A stretch of 64,000 nt of DNA. Source: Marinicauda pacifica (GTDB lineage Bacteria; Pseudomonadota; Alphaproteobacteria; Caulobacterales; Maricaulaceae). Of the stretch, positions 25,787-35,370 are shown piece by piece. The stretch is from positions 248,001 through 312,000 of the forward strand of contig NZ_SRXV01000002.1 of NCBI RefSeq assembly GCF_004793635.1, read 5' to 3'. The stretch's first letter is position 1; each line of letters opens with the position of its first letter. The position numbers were made by a program, and so were the translations under genes. The notes under the pieces were generated by a model, which searched no databases, was not told where the DNA came from, and worked only from the letters and a program-made list of their open reading frames with translations.

Positions 25787-28042
25787 ATGAGCCATGAAAG
25801 CGGATGCCCCTTCTCCGGCAAGCGCGACCCGATCCAGAGCGAGCGCGTCGGCGGTGCCATCGGCACGCGGCCGACCAATGCCGACTGGTGGCCGGACGCC
25901 CTGCCCGTGCACTTGCTGCACAGCCAGTCCGGGCGGGCCAACCCGCTGGGTGCCGATTTCGACTATCAGAGCGCATTTGCCGCCCTCGATCTCGAGGCCG
26001 TCAAGGCGGACATTTTCGAGCTTCTGACCACGTCGCACGATTTCTGGCCGGCCGACTACGGCAATTACGGACCGCAAATGATCCGCATGGCCTGGCACTC
26101 GGCCGGGACCTACCGGGTGGCGGACGGCCGCGGCGGATCGGGCGAAGGCCTGCAGCGCTTTGCGCCGGTCAATTCCTGGATCGACAACGGCAATATCGAC
26201 AAGTCGCGCCGCCTGCTCCAGCCGATCAAGCAGAAATACGGCGCGTCGATCTCCTGGGCCGATCTGATCATCCTGACGGGCAATTGCGCGCTGGAACTGA
26301 TGGGCTTCAAGACCTTCGGTTTCGGCGGCGGGCGCATCGACGCCTGGGAACCGGACGACACGGCCTACTGGGGCCCCGAGTTCGAGATGGAGACGCAGGA
26401 CAAGCGCTGGACCGGCGAGCCGGGCACGGACAGCTACGATCTGGAGAACCCGCTGGCGGCCTCGCAGGCCTCCCTCATCTACGTCAATCCAGAAGGCCCG
26501 TTCGGGAACATGGATCCGATGTCCTCGGCGCAGGAAATCCGCATCACCTTCGGGCGGATGGCGATGAATGACGAGGAGACCGTCGCGCTGATCGCCGGCG
26601 GGCACGCCTTCGGCAAGAGCCACGGCGCCTCGCCCAAATCCCATGTCGGGCCGGCCCCGGACGGCGCGCCGATCGAGGCCCAGGGTCTGGGCTGGATGAA
26701 CACGAACGGTTCGGGCAATGGCGCGCTGACGACCACGAACGGGATCGAGGGCGCCTGGACGTCCAACCCGATCCGCTGGGACCATGAATACTTGCAGAAC
26801 CTGTTCAGGTTCGAGTGGGAACAGACCGTCAGCCCGGCTGGCGGCCGCGCCTGGAAGCCCAAGGACGGACAAGGCGCCGACATGGTGCCCGACGCCCACG
26901 TGGAAGGCCTGCGCCACCCGCCCATGATGATGACGACCGACATCGCGCTGATCACCGACCCGGCCTACCGGGAAATCTGCGAGCGCTTCGTGAAGCATCC
27001 CGAGCGGCTGGACGACGCCTTTGCCCGCGCCTGGTACAAGCTGACCCACCGGGACATGGGGCCGAAGAACCGCCTGCTCGGCGAAGCCGTGCCGGAAGAA
27101 GAACTGATCTGGCAGGACCCGATCCCGCCGGTCGACCATGAGCTGGTGAACGCGTCCGACATTGCCGGTCTGAAAGCGAAAATCCTGGCCTGCGGCCAGC
27201 CGCTGTCGGCGCTTCTGGGCGCAGCCTGGGCTTCGGCCTCCACCTTCCGCAAATCCGATTATCGCGGCGGGGCGAACGGCGCCCATCTTCGTCTGGAGCC
27301 GATGAAAAACTGGACGGTGAACAACCCGGAGCAGCTTTCCGGCGTGCTGTCCGCGCTGGAGGAGATCCAGCAGGACTTCAACGCGGCCCAGAGCGGTGAC
27401 ACGCGCATCTCGATGGCCGACCTGATTGTCCTTGCCGGGTGCGCCGTCGTCGAACGCGCCGCCAAGGGCGCGGGTGTCGACATAGAGGTGCCGTTCACGC
27501 CGGGACGCATGGATGCACTTCCAGAACAGACCGATGCGCAGAACATCAACTATCTCGAGCCGTTCGCCGATGGCTTCCGCAACTACAAGAAGGGCCGCTA
27601 TTCGGTGAAGTCGGAACGGATGCTGATCGACAAGGCCCAGCTTCTGGACCTGTCCGCACCGGAAATGACGGCGCTTGTCGGCGGCCTGCGGGTTCTGGGA
27701 GCCAATCATGACGGCTCCTCGCATGGGGTCTTCACCGACCGCCCGGGCGTTCTGTCCAACGACTTCTTCGTCAACCTGCTCGATATCGACACGATCTGGA
27801 AAGCCGTCGACGAGGACGAGGAAGTCTTCGAGGGCCGCGATCGAGGCACGGGCGAGGTCAAATGGACGGCGACGCGCGTCGATCTTGCCTTCGGCTCGAA
27901 TGCCCAGCTTCGCGCGCTGGCCGAGACCTACAGTTCGAGCGACGGTCATGAACGCTTGGTGCAGGCGTTTGTGAAGGCCTGGGACAAGGTGATGATGCTC
28001 GACCGCTTCGAGCTGAAACATCCGCTTTATCAGGACAGCTGA
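25787..28042 (+). CDS. katG: Catalase-peroxidase
   Basis: This 751-residue bifunctional haem enzyme degrades hydrogen peroxide and peroxidises small donors. The start ATG 25787 has GAGGA upstream and gives the usual [11 protein letters not shown]-terminus. The distal triad is Arg100-Trp103-His104 in [13 protein letters not shown], and the proximal haem ligand is His273 in [10 protein letters not shown]. The Tyr of [10 protein letters not shown] and the Met of [11 protein letters not shown] supply the Trp-Tyr-Met crosslink that catalase activity needs. The C-terminal duplicate domain without haem is complete. It is followed by a strong terminator and stands alone as a transcription unit. Confidence 0.97.
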   Translation: MSHESGCPFSGKRDPIQSERVGGAIGTRPTNADWWPDALPVHLLHSQSGRANPLGADFDYQSAFAALDLEAVKADIFELLTTSHDFWPADYGNYGPQMIRMAWHSAGTYRVADGRGGSGEGLQRFAPVNSWIDNGNIDKSRRLLQPIKQKYGASISWADLIILTGNCALELMGFKTFGFGGGRIDAWEPDDTAYWGPEFEMETQDKRWTGEPGTDSYDLENPLAASQASLIYVNPEGPFGNMDPMSSAQEIRITFGRMAMNDEETVALIAGGHAFGKSHGASPKSHVGPAPDGAPIEAQGLGWMNTNGSGNGALTTTNGIEGAWTSNPIRWDHEYLQNLFRFEWEQTVSPAGGRAWKPKDGQGADMVPDAHVEGLRHPPMMMTTDIALITDPAYREICERFVKHPERLDDAFARAWYKLTHRDMGPKNRLLGEAVPEEELIWQDPIPPVDHELVNASDIAGLKAKILACGQPLSALLGAAWASASTFRKSDYRGGANGAHLRLEPMKNWTVNNPEQLSGVLSALEEIQQDFNAAQSGDTRISMADLIVLAGCAVVERAAKGAGVDIEVPFTPGRMDALPEQTDAQNINYLEPFADGFRNYKKGRYSVKSERMLIDKAQLLDLSAPEMTALVGGLRVLGANHDGSSHGVFTDRPGVLSNDFFVNLLDIDTIWKAVDEDEEVFEGRDRGTGEVKWTATRVDLAFGSNAQLRALAETYSSSDGHERLVQAFVKAWDKVMMLDRFELKHPLYQDS

Positions 28043-28062
28043 TCGCGTCAGATCGCGGGATT

Positions 28063-28095
28063 GAAAAAAGGGGCGGCTCGCAAGAGCCGCCCCTT
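28063..28095. terminator. Bidirectional terminator between katG and the EAL gene
   Basis: GGGGCGGCTC-GCAA-GAGCCGCCCC is a perfect 10-bp stem with a GNRA-type loop. It is flanked by six A on the left and three T on the right, so it works best for the minus-strand EAL gene and also for katG. Confidence 0.88.
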
Positions 28096-28129
28096 TGTCA
28101 TTTCGTCATGGGCCGTGCCGCGACGCGGA

Positions 28130-29671
28130 TCAGGAGAAGGTTTCGACCTTTCCCGCCCGGACCGCACTGACCTTGTGAATTTCTATCAGATTGGCCAGGG
28201 GCATGGCCTTGCCGAAGAACCAGCCTTGCAACCGGGCGGCGCCCATGCGGCGTGCCAGGGTGGCCTGCTCCTCGGTCTCCACGCGTTCCATGGTGATCGA
28301 ATGGCCGGTCGTCGTGAGCATCTTGCACTGCATGGCGGCGATCTGATAGGCGCGCCGCGACGTCGCGGCGGCATCCAGAAAGGCGGTTTCCAGCTTGACC
28401 TGCTGAACGGGGAGCTTCTGCAGATAAGAGACGCCGGACGCACCTTCACCGAAATCGTCGAGCGCCACCTGGCATCCCAGCCGGGTCAGATTTGCGATCA
28501 GGTTTGCCGCGGTCGAGAGATCGGAAATCCGCGCTGTCTCTGTCACCTCGAACCAGATGCGGGACCGGTCGAAACGCGCGGCCTCGACCCGCTTGCAGAT
28601 CTGTGACATTGCGCCGAGATCCGTGAGCGTGCGGCCGGACAGGTTCACGGCCAGAGGCGGACGTTCCTCCCCGTTGTTCAGAAACCCCATGGCAAAGTCG
28701 AACATGGCCAGGTCGAGGTCGCGGACCAGGCCTTCGCGTTCGGCCATCGACACCCCGGCCTCGAAAGGCTTGCCGCCCGGGAGCCGGGCCAGCAATTCAT
28801 AGGCGACCTCTTCGCCCGTCAACGCATCAACGATCACCTGGGCATAAGGTTCGAACCGGCGATTGCGGATCACGGTGGTCAGCGCGGTGAGATTCTTCTG
28901 ACGGTCGCGCGCGATCGCGACGGCCGCTTCGCCGAGCGTGACGCGGTCGGGCATCTGACCCGTGGCGTTGACCCGCTCGGCAACGGTTCGCAGGGCCTCA
29001 GATACCTGTTCTCCGGTCAGTGTGAGGTCGTCCTCGAAGGTGATCGTCTCGATGGGGCCGCTGCCCAGGCCGAACTGACCGCAAATCGCGGCCACGGCAG
29101 AATCCACTTCGACCGTCTCGTCCATGCCCTTCTGGGTGGTCAGCAGAAGTGTCTCGCCGACCAGGCCGCCTGCGCCATCCAGCGCACTGGCGCGCACCAG
29201 TTCGGAGAGGGTTGAAAAGAACGCCTTGTCTACCGCATCCGCCGCGCGGCTGACATCAAGCAAGGTGAAGGTCAGAGCCTCCTTGGAGGCGCGCCGGCTC
29301 TCGACCAGGGCGCCGAACTCCTCATCGAGGACGTTGGCCGGCGTCTCGCGTTCCTGCGCGCGGCTGAAGCTTATGGTCCAGCCGATCGCGTGGGAGTCTT
29401 CCAGCTGCCAGCCGGAGAGCTGAACCGGGCTGCCTGCGAACTCCAGCGAAACGGGCCCGATCCGGCGTCCCTTTACATGATGGGCAACGACGAGGCTCAG
29501 GATTGTCCGGTAGGCGGGCTCAACCAGCGAAACGAGCGGCTTGCCGACGAGATCGTCCCGGACATTCAGCGCGCCGACCGCCCCGGAGGCAAAGGTGATC
29601 GTGCCCTCCTCGTCCGTCTCGATGAGAATGTCGGCCGCGGCAAAGGCAAATGTGACAAAGCGAGAGAGCAT
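28130..29671 (-). CDS. PAS-EAL cyclic-di-GMP phosphodiesterase-like protein
   Basis: The 513-residue soluble protein has a PAS-like N-terminus (residues 10-110, ADILIETDEEGTITFASG), a middle segment that may be a degenerate GGDEF domain without the signature, and a C-terminal EAL domain. EAL catalytic positions are kept: the Glu of YELLAR, Asn in NLSG, Glu in FEVTE, DD in LDDFGEG, Lys in VKLE, Glu in MERVE and Gln in QGWFFG. Several neighbours deviate from consensus (DFGEG for DFGTG, VKLE for VKID, ERVE for EGVE), so activity is probable but not certain. There are no transmembrane helices. The signal sensed by the PAS domain is unknown. Confidence 0.85.
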   Translation of the reverse strand: MLSRFVTFAFAAADILIETDEEGTITFASGAVGALNVRDDLVGKPLVSLVEPAYRTILSLVVAHHVKGRRIGPVSLEFAGSPVQLSGWQLEDSHAIGWTISFSRAQERETPANVLDEEFGALVESRRASKEALTFTLLDVSRAADAVDKAFFSTLSELVRASALDGAGGLVGETLLLTTQKGMDETVEVDSAVAAICGQFGLGSGPIETITFEDDLTLTGEQVSEALRTVAERVNATGQMPDRVTLGEAAVAIARDRQKNLTALTTVIRNRRFEPYAQVIVDALTGEEVAYELLARLPGGKPFEAGVSMAEREGLVRDLDLAMFDFAMGFLNNGEERPPLAVNLSGRTLTDLGAMSQICKRVEAARFDRSRIWFEVTETARISDLSTAANLIANLTRLGCQVALDDFGEGASGVSYLQKLPVQQVKLETAFLDAAATSRRAYQIAAMQCKMLTTTGHSITMERVETEEQATLARRMGAARLQGWFFGKAMPLANLIEIHKVSAVRAGKVETFS

Positions 29672-29790
29672 CCCCGGCCTCCTCCAAGCAGGAGGCGAAC
29701 CTACCTATTTGCTGTTAGCGAATAGTGAAGGCATTCGGCGAAACAGGTTGCGCCGGAATTGCCGTTCGAGTCAGAGCGCTCCCCATTTTA

Positions 29791-29807
29791 GGTTCTTTTG
29801 CGCAAGT
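29791..29807 (-). promoter_or_regulatory. RCTTG-N7-RAACY site 1
   Basis: The minus strand reads ACTTGCGCAAAAGAACC, an exact match to the motif shared by the 30-41 kb cluster. It lies 120 bp upstream of the EAL start and pairs in divergent orientation with site 2. Confidence 0.6.
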
Positions 29808-29880
29808 GAATTATATTCAATATGACACCTTTTTGTCGCACACAGGCATCATCCGGAAGGTGATTTTTTATACGAACGTC

Positions 29881-29897
29881 ACTTGCATTGACGAACC
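29881..29897 (+). promoter_or_regulatory. RCTTG-N7-RAACY site 2
   Basis: The plus strand reads ACTTGCATTGACGAACC, an exact motif match. It points at the TonB receptor gene and ends 94 bp before its GTG start. Confidence 0.65.
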
Positions 29898-29990
29898 TTA
29901 GAACTCGGGTCTACCTTTTGATCTCGAAAGCGACGCTGAAAACCGGTCCCGCAAAGAGGACAAGGGGCGCGCTCAACGGGGAGGAAGACC

Positions 29991-32300
29991 GTGAAAGCAT
30001 TCAAGCAAGGCAGTGCGCTCGCCCTGGTTCTGGGCCTGGCGGGCATGACTGGCGCAACCGCGCAAACCGAATCTCAGACCAGTGACGGCCCGGCTCTGGA
30101 CGTCATCCAGGTAACGGCCCAGCGACGCGAGGCCAGCGTGCAGGACTCCGCGATCGCGATTTCGGCCATTACCGGCGAGAATCTGGAAAAGGACCGGATC
30201 CTGAGCTTCGAGGACCTGGCGTCCTCGGTGACGTCGCTCTCCTTTACCGCGCTGTCGCCGCTCGACCAGGAGTTCAACATTCGCGGGATCACCAATACCC
30301 GCCTGGATTCGCCTTCGGCGGACCAGTCGGTCGGCATATTCCTCGACGAGGTCTATGTCGGCCGGTCCGGCTTGTTCAATGCCGATCTCTACGATGTCGA
30401 GCGCGTCGAGGTCGTGCGCGGCCCGCAGGGTGTGCTTCTGGGGCGCAACGTGGTCGGCGGAGCGATCAGCATCATCACCGCAGCGCCGGAATTTGAAGAA
30501 GGCGGTGCGGTCTCGGTCTCCATCGGCAATTACGACGAGGTGCTGGTGCGCGGCCATGTGACCGGACCGCTGACCGACACGATTGCCGGACGCATCTCCT
30601 TTCAGTCGCGCAATCGCGGCGGCTTCAACCACGACATCCTGCACGACCGGGAACTCGACAATCTGGAGAGCCTTCAGGCGCGCGGGCAGTTGCTCTTTCA
30701 GTCGGACGAGACCGACCTGAGTGCCCGCCTGATCGTGGACTACATGAATGACGAGTCCAACGGCTTCCATTCGGTCGCGATCAACGGACCCGATCCGGCA
30801 ACGCAAGGCCCGTGGAGCGCCGCACGCGAGGCGGTCGGCGCCGCACGCGGGCGTCCGCTCGATCTGCGCGAAAGCCTGCCCGAGCATCCGCGCTACGCCG
30901 GAGACGCGAATGAAAGCCCGCAGGCCCTGCGGCGCGAGGCCTGGGGCGTGGCGCTGGATATCGACAAGGGCATTGGCGATATCGCTACCCTGACCAGCAT
31001 CACCGGCTACCGCCAGGGCCATGCCTTCAACCTGTACGACCAGACAGGCATGGGTCCGGACAATGGCTATGGCGTGCTGTCGCCGACCCTGTTCAGCTTC
31101 CCGGTCAACGAGCGCGAGGAAATCAGCCAGTTCACGCAGGAGCTGCGCCTGGTCTCCAACATGGAGAACAGCCGCTTCGACTGGATCGTCGGTGCCTACT
31201 ACCAGAAAGACGATGTCGAGAAGTTCGACCGCTTCTGGGCCGAGGTGCCGCTGCCCGTGCTGGTCACGCTCTCGGGCGAGTCTCACTGGGACAATTATGC
31301 GGAGACGACGAGCATGGCCGTGTTCGGCCAGCTCGGCTACCAGTTCACCGACTGGCTGCGCGTGGTTGCCGGCGTGCGCTATACCGAGGACGAAAAGACC
31401 GGCACGGTGTTCGCGCGCGCGGTGGAAGGCGGCGACCAGTTCAACCCGGCCGACCAGGTTGCGCTGACCCCGCTGGCCGCCACCTACCGGGAGGGCGATA
31501 GCTTCTCCACCGATTACGGCCAGGAGTGGGAGGAGATCACCCCGCAGATCACGGCCGAATTCTCTCCCATGGAAAACGCCTTCTTCTACGCGACCTGGTC
31601 GCGCGGCTATAAAGGCGGCGGCTTCGAGGACGACCCGGCAAACCCGGCCGCCGCGCAGGCGGGCTATGACCCCGAGACGGTGGAGAATATCGAGATCGGC
31701 GCAAAGCTCGACTTCCTCGATGGCCGTGCCCGCCTGAACGTCGCCGCCTTCATGATGGACTATCAGGACCTGCAGGTGACGCAGACCGACGATGGGTGCC
31801 TGTGCAACATCACCGATAATGCGGCCGATGCCGAGATTTCTGGCGTCGAGGCCGAGTTCACCTTCGCCGCGAGCGAGCGGCTGCTGGTGTGGGCCGGCGG
31901 CACGGTGCTGGAAACCGAGTATATCGATTTCATCGACGGCAACGGCCTGGACAATTCGGGCAACCAGCTTCAGCGCACGCCGGAGACACAGTTCAATGTC
32001 GGCGCGGAACTCACGCTCGACTTCATGGACTGGCAGGACGCGCTCTCCCTGCGGGCCAACTACACCCACTCCGGCGAGATGTACTGGGCACCGGACAATG
32101 CGCAGACCGAAGATGCGTATGGCCTTCTGGACGGGCGGATCTCGCTGGCACCGGCCGATCGCAACTGGAGCGTCTCGGTCTGGGGCAAAAACCTGACCGA
32201 CGAGACCTACCGCACCAACATCATCGCCTTCTTCGGCGACGAGGTGTCCCGCCTGGGCGCGCCGCGCACCTACGGGATCGAGTTGTCGACCACCTTCTAA
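29991..32300 (+). CDS. TonB-dependent outer-membrane receptor (second)
   Basis: The 769-residue receptor starts at GTG 29991, fixed by GGGAGGAAG eight bases upstream. A signal peptide ends near GATAQT. The TonB box region is DVIQVTAQRRE, the plug carries SFEDLASSVTSL, FNIRGITNT, VGIFLDEVYVGRSG and VEVVRGPQGVLLGRNVVGGAISI, and the barrel ends in TYGIELSTTF with terminal Phe. The AQRRE...VPQ/VQDS start and VRGPQGTL-type motif fit receptors near catabolic genes in sphingomonads and relatives. The motif site upstream links it to the catabolic cluster that follows, so its ligand is probably the substrate of that pathway, perhaps a hydrophobic isoprenoid or aromatic. Confidence 0.9.
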   Translation: MKAFKQGSALALVLGLAGMTGATAQTESQTSDGPALDVIQVTAQRREASVQDSAIAISAITGENLEKDRILSFEDLASSVTSLSFTALSPLDQEFNIRGITNTRLDSPSADQSVGIFLDEVYVGRSGLFNADLYDVERVEVVRGPQGVLLGRNVVGGAISIITAAPEFEEGGAVSVSIGNYDEVLVRGHVTGPLTDTIAGRISFQSRNRGGFNHDILHDRELDNLESLQARGQLLFQSDETDLSARLIVDYMNDESNGFHSVAINGPDPATQGPWSAAREAVGAARGRPLDLRESLPEHPRYAGDANESPQALRREAWGVALDIDKGIGDIATLTSITGYRQGHAFNLYDQTGMGPDNGYGVLSPTLFSFPVNEREEISQFTQELRLVSNMENSRFDWIVGAYYQKDDVEKFDRFWAEVPLPVLVTLSGESHWDNYAETTSMAVFGQLGYQFTDWLRVVAGVRYTEDEKTGTVFARAVEGGDQFNPADQVALTPLAATYREGDSFSTDYGQEWEEITPQITAEFSPMENAFFYATWSRGYKGGGFEDDPANPAAAQAGYDPETVENIEIGAKLDFLDGRARLNVAAFMMDYQDLQVTQTDDGCLCNITDNAADAEISGVEAEFTFAASERLLVWAGGTVLETEYIDFIDGNGLDNSGNQLQRTPETQFNVGAELTLDFMDWQDALSLRANYTHSGEMYWAPDNAQTEDAYGLLDGRISLAPADRNWSVSVWGKNLTDETYRTNIIAFFGDEVSRLGAPRTYGIELSTTF

Positions 32301-32307
32301 TACCCAA

Positions 32308-32333
32308 CGGGCCCGCCAGTTCTGGCGGGCCCG
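32308..32333. terminator. GC-rich hairpin after TonB receptor
   Basis: CGGGCCCGCCAG (32308-32319) and CTGGCGGGCCCG (32322-32333) form a perfect 12-bp stem with a two-base loop, eight bases after the receptor stop. No T tract follows, so it probably assists the terminator just downstream or protects the 3' end. Confidence 0.55.
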
Positions 32334-32359
32334 CTATTGCTCCCTCCGAGCATCGCCCT

Positions 32360-32389
32360 GCCGGGCTGCGTCACGCAGCCCGGCTTTTT
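32360..32389 (+). terminator. Intrinsic terminator of the TonB receptor gene
   Basis: GCCGGGCTGCG-TCA-CGCAGCCCGGC is a perfect 11-bp stem followed by TTTTT on the plus strand. It ends seven bases before the stop of the convergent short-chain dehydrogenase gene. Confidence 0.85.
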
Positions 32390-32396
32390 CTTGCCC

Positions 32397-33134
32397 CTAT
32401 GCGTCGAGACGCGCCGCCATCGCAGCCGCCAGCCCGGCTGGATCGCGTGCCAGATTCGCACGCACGGCGACGGAATGGGGATCGGTGTCATGCTCGGCCA
32501 CGTTGTGCGCCACGGCCCAGAGCCCGGCCTTGCCGATATCGCGCGGCTGGGACTTCTTGACCTTCACATGCTCGGACATGCGGGTCTCGACCGATCCGAC
32601 AATCAGCGCCGTAACGCCGACATTCATCGGCGCCAGCTCCGCACGCAGGCAGTCGGACGCCGCGCGGGCGGCAAATTTCGACGGGCTGTAACCGCCCATA
32701 TTGGGCACGCCGACAATGGCTCCGGCCGACAGCACGTTGACCACGGCGCCGCCGCCATTGGACTCGATGACCGGCGCGAAGGCCCGCGTCATGGACAGGA
32801 GGCCAAAGAAATTGACCTCCATCTCGCGGCGCGCCGCGTCCGGGTCGTCGGTCTTGTAGAGCCGCTCGTTGACGAACATGCCGGCATTGTTGACCAGCAG
32901 GGTGACATCGGAGCACGCGCTCGCCGCCACCCGGACCTGATCTGCATCGGTCACGTCAAGCTGGATCGCCTTGAGACGGTCCGGGTCGCGCGCCGCGATC
33001 TGCTCGCCGTCTTCCTTGTCGCGCGAGCCGATATAGACGCGCCTCGCGCCGTGATCGAGCAGCTCCTCGACGAAGCCGAGCCCGATACCCCGATTGCCAC
33101 CGGTCACGATGGCCACGCAGTTTTCGATTTTCAT
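32397..33134 (-). CDS. Short-chain dehydrogenase/reductase
   Basis: This 245-residue classical SDR starts at ATG 33134 with GGAGCTGAC before it. Cofactor motif TGGNRGIG, the structural motif NNAG, Ser in VLSAGA and the catalytic YSPSK are all present. It should oxidise or reduce an alcohol/ketone with NAD(P)H in the cytoplasm. It is the last gene of a minus-strand operon (DapB-like oxidoreductase, frameshifted NTF2-like gene, NTF2-like gene, SDR), starting one base after the previous stop. The substrate is unknown and presumably the same as that of the cluster. Confidence 0.88.
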   Translation of the reverse strand: MKIENCVAIVTGGNRGIGLGFVEELLDHGARRVYIGSRDKEDGEQIAARDPDRLKAIQLDVTDADQVRVAASACSDVTLLVNNAGMFVNERLYKTDDPDAARREMEVNFFGLLSMTRAFAPVIESNGGGAVVNVLSAGAIVGVPNMGGYSPSKFAARAASDCLRAELAPMNVGVTALIVGSVETRMSEHVKVKKSQPRDIGKAGLWAVAHNVAEHDTDPHSVAVRANLARDPAGLAAAMAARLDA

Positions 33135-33135
33135 G

Positions 33136-33678
33136 TCAGCTCCATTTCCAGGTGTAGAGGAGATCGTCAGGTTTCTTGGCGCCGCGCACCAGGATGCCGG
33201 GATCGGGGGCAATGGCCCCGCGCCCCCAGGTCTCCTTCAGCTCCATCTCGTGATTCCATTCCCAGGCGAGGCGGCGGTGCGCGATGGCCCAACGTCCGCC
33301 GCGCTTCTCGAACCGGTCTATAACCCGCGCCATGGTCAGGCTGTCGAACGGTTCGCCTTCGCCCTCCTCGCGCCGGGAGAAGGTCAGGATATAGCTCTCC
33401 GCGCGGGCCAGATCGCCATCGAGCTCGATCAGCAGGTTGGTGGTCGCATGAGTCATGCGCGGCGCGTGGGGCAGCACCTTGCGCAGCATCGTCACATAGT
33501 CGGCCGCGGGGCCCTTGAAGGTCCCGCCATGATCCTCGATCGCGTCGTCGTGATAGGCCTCAGCAATGAGGTCGGCATCGCCGCGGTCGGCGCCGCGGCA
33601 ATAACGAATGAGAATTTCGGTGATGGCCTGCTTGTCGAGCAGAGCCTGCACCGCAGCGGTGTCCAGCGTGTCGGTCAT
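33136..33678 (-). CDS. NTF2/SnoaL-like protein, about 180 residues
   Basis: The small cone-shaped alpha/beta-barrel fold is recognised from LLDKQAITEILIRYCRGADRGDADLIAEAYHDDAIEDHG, a longer version of the SnoaL_4 type, and from the C-terminal RVIDRFEKRGGRWAIAHRRLAWEWN. The start ATG 33678 has AAGGAGA upstream. It closely resembles the plus-strand protein at 43269-43802 (shared pattern R.YARGVDR.D, FERR.G.WKIAHR, L.WN). Members of this fold include dehydratases, hydrolases and cyclases, so a ring or hydration step is plausible. Confidence 0.78.
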   Translation of the reverse strand: MTDTLDTAAVQALLDKQAITEILIRYCRGADRGDADLIAEAYHDDAIEDHGGTFKGPAADYVTMLRKVLPHAPRMTHATTNLLIELDGDLARAESYILTFSRREEGEGEPFDSLTMARVIDRFEKRGGRWAIAHRRLAWEWNHEMELKETWGRGAIAPDPGILVRGAKKPDDLLYTWKWS

Positions 33679-33712
33679 TGCGCGTCTCCTTTGCGGGTGT
33701 CGGGCTTCGGGG

Positions 33713-34161
33713 TCATGAGGTGCGCGCCTGCATGACGGCGGGCCGGTCGACCAGCGCTTGCGCATAATCGGGCAGAGCCTCGCCCTGCGCGCCGCGGTCG
33801 GCGACACCGCGATCGAAATAGCCACGCCAGCCGCAGATCAGATCGCCCTCAAACTCGAGGATGCCCATATACGGGATCACGACGTGATGCCGTCAGCGGT
33901 GTCGAACTCGTCCACGCCTTCGACGAAGAGCGCGTCCTCGCTCTCGGCGATCTTGAACATGCGCCAGTTCGGATTGCGCACCTTGGCCTTGTAGGCGGTG
34001 AGAAACTCGCGCGCGCCGGCCTTGCCTGCCTTGGGCGGGGCGGTGACGGCCGAGTGGTGCCAGACCATATCCTCGCTCAGATGGGACAGGACGGTGTCGA
34101 TGTCCTGGCGGGTGCACCAGGCGTCGATGACGGCCTGGACGATGTCGGTCTTGCGGCTCAT
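33713..34161 (-). pseudogene. NTF2/SnoaL-like gene with a frameshift
   Basis: ATG 34161 opens a frame that runs MSRKTDIVQAVIDAWCTRQD to EFDTADGITS and stops at 33877. The paralogue at 38475-38888 continues past the matching point with VPYAGVFEFENGKVLRWRDYVD. In the second frame here the bases after 33880 encode VIPYMGILEFEGDLICGWRG and go on to a stop at 33713. Adding one base between 33881 and 33891 restores a single 149-residue protein aligned to the paralogue over its whole length. Either a one-base deletion has broken the gene or the sequence has an error here. It overlaps the upstream DapB-like gene as ATGA. Confidence 0.75.
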
Positions 34162-35225
34162 GCCACGATCTCCCTTGCCTGTTCGGGGGCATGCCAGGCC
34201 ACGAAGGGCGGCGTTTCGGCCACCCCGGGCGCTGCGGCGATGACGTGAGGAATGGCGTTGGTCACCGCCCCGGCGACGCCGAGCATCTCGGCGGTCGTGC
34301 GCGCGGTCCATCCGTCCGGCTCGTGCAGGCCGAACAGGATCGAGACATCGGGTTCGCCGGTGATCCTGATATTCCAGAGGCCCGATGCGGTTTCCTCCGG
34401 CGCCGGCTTCTCCATCGTCCAGGAAATGCCGAGCTTCACCCGGACCTGCCCAGCCGCATGGGCGTGCCACATCCAGTCGATACGCGCCGCGGTTCCAGAC
34501 TTGATCGTGCCGGCCGCGATCTCGAGATCGGTGGTGGCCGGCCTCAGCCTGTGGGCCGTGGTGACCCGTTCCGGGCGCCACCCCAGGCGCGCCGTCACAA
34601 GCGTCACGACTTCCTCGAACAGCGCGCTCATGAGCGCGGCCGGAGCCCAGTCCGGATCGTTGGGATCGACCCGGTCGACCGGCGCACCGAAGCCAATGAC
34701 GTCGAACACGTATTCGGGGCTCTTCACGGCGCGGCAATCGACGACTTCGTGGAGCGAGACGGCGTCGACGCGCGAGCAGACCCCGGTCGCCAGTACCGCA
34801 AGTTTCTCCGCAGCAAAGCCCGGATTGAGCCCGGCGCCCATGAAGGTCGCGCCGCCCTCGCGGCCCGCGGCTTCAAACTGCGCGCGGCGCGCCTCGGGCC
34901 AGTGAGCGGGATTGGTCCCGCCATTGAGGCTGATCACATTCTTGCCCGACCGGAGCAGCCGGCAGATATCCGCGTCATGCCGCTCGAAGGGGGGATCCAG
35001 GCGCGCCGCATGGATGACGACGTCGGCGTCCAGCGCCAGGATCTCGTCGACATCGCGCGTGGCCGTTATGCCCGTCGGCTCGCGCCTGGCGATGTCGCCC
35101 GCGTCGCGCCCCGCCTTGCGATCTCCGTACACGTACAAACCGACCAGTTCGAGATGCGGCGCGTCGATCACCGCCTGCAGACAGGTCCGGCCCATGGCAC
35201 CGGTCGCCCATTGAATGATTTTCAA
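34158..35225 (-). CDS. DapB-like NAD(P)-dependent oxidoreductase
   Basis: The 355-residue protein has an N-terminal Rossmann fold (IIQWATGAMGRTCLQAV) of the dihydrodipicolinate-reductase type, then DADVVIHAARLD and VISLNGGTNP. It ends in a domain unlike DapB, so it resembles the larger group that includes 2,4-diaminopentanoate dehydrogenase and uncharacterised catabolic enzymes. The start is TTG 35225 with GGGAGGACGG upstream. It leads a four-gene minus-strand operon and has two RCTTG-N7-RAACY sites in its promoter region. A reductive or dehydrogenase step in the cluster pathway is inferred. Confidence 0.75.
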   Translation of the reverse strand: MKIIQWATGAMGRTCLQAVIDAPHLELVGLYVYGDRKAGRDAGDIARREPTGITATRDVDEILALDADVVIHAARLDPPFERHDADICRLLRSGKNVISLNGGTNPAHWPEARRAQFEAAGREGGATFMGAGLNPGFAAEKLAVLATGVCSRVDAVSLHEVVDCRAVKSPEYVFDVIGFGAPVDRVDPNDPDWAPAALMSALFEEVVTLVTARLGWRPERVTTAHRLRPATTDLEIAAGTIKSGTAARIDWMWHAHAAGQVRVKLGISWTMEKPAPEETASGLWNIRITGEPDVSILFGLHEPDGWTARTTAEMLGVAGAVTNAIPHVIAAAPGVAETPPFVAWHAPEQAREIVA

Positions 35226-35317
35226 ATCCGTCCTCCCTCGCGCGAGACGTCAGGTCTCAGCGAGGCGTCCGGCCTTCGAATGCGATGTCCGTTGAGGACT
35301 CCGGCCGGCACGCACTC

Positions 35318-35334
35318 ACTTGCATACCGAAACC
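35318..35334 (+). promoter_or_regulatory. RCTTG-N7-RAACY site 3
   Basis: ACTTGCATACCGAAACC is an exact match, facing site 4 with 27 bp between centres. Together the outer CTTGCAT and ATGCAAG arms form an inverted repeat across 35319-35360. Confidence 0.6.
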
Positions 35335-35344
35335 ATAAAGGGCG

Positions 35345-35361
35345 GGTTCTCTAATGCAAGC
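35345..35361 (-). promoter_or_regulatory. RCTTG-N7-RAACY site 4
   Basis: The minus strand reads GCTTGCATTAGAGAACC, an exact match. It points toward the DapB-like operon start, 120 bp away. Confidence 0.62.
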
Positions 35362-35370
35362 GAATGATGG

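Larger units (their letters stand above)
29672..29990. other. Divergent control region, EAL gene / TonB receptor
   Basis: A 319-bp gene-free stretch with two copies of the RCTTG-N7-RAACY motif (listed separately), 90 bp apart centre to centre and facing away from each other. The block between them is AT-rich. No small gene was seen. Confidence 0.5.

Noticed and set aside
29881..29897. TTGC in the RCTTG sites as a sigma-54 -12 element
   Set aside because: The GG of a -24 element is missing at the required distance, and the conserved part lies downstream of TTGC.
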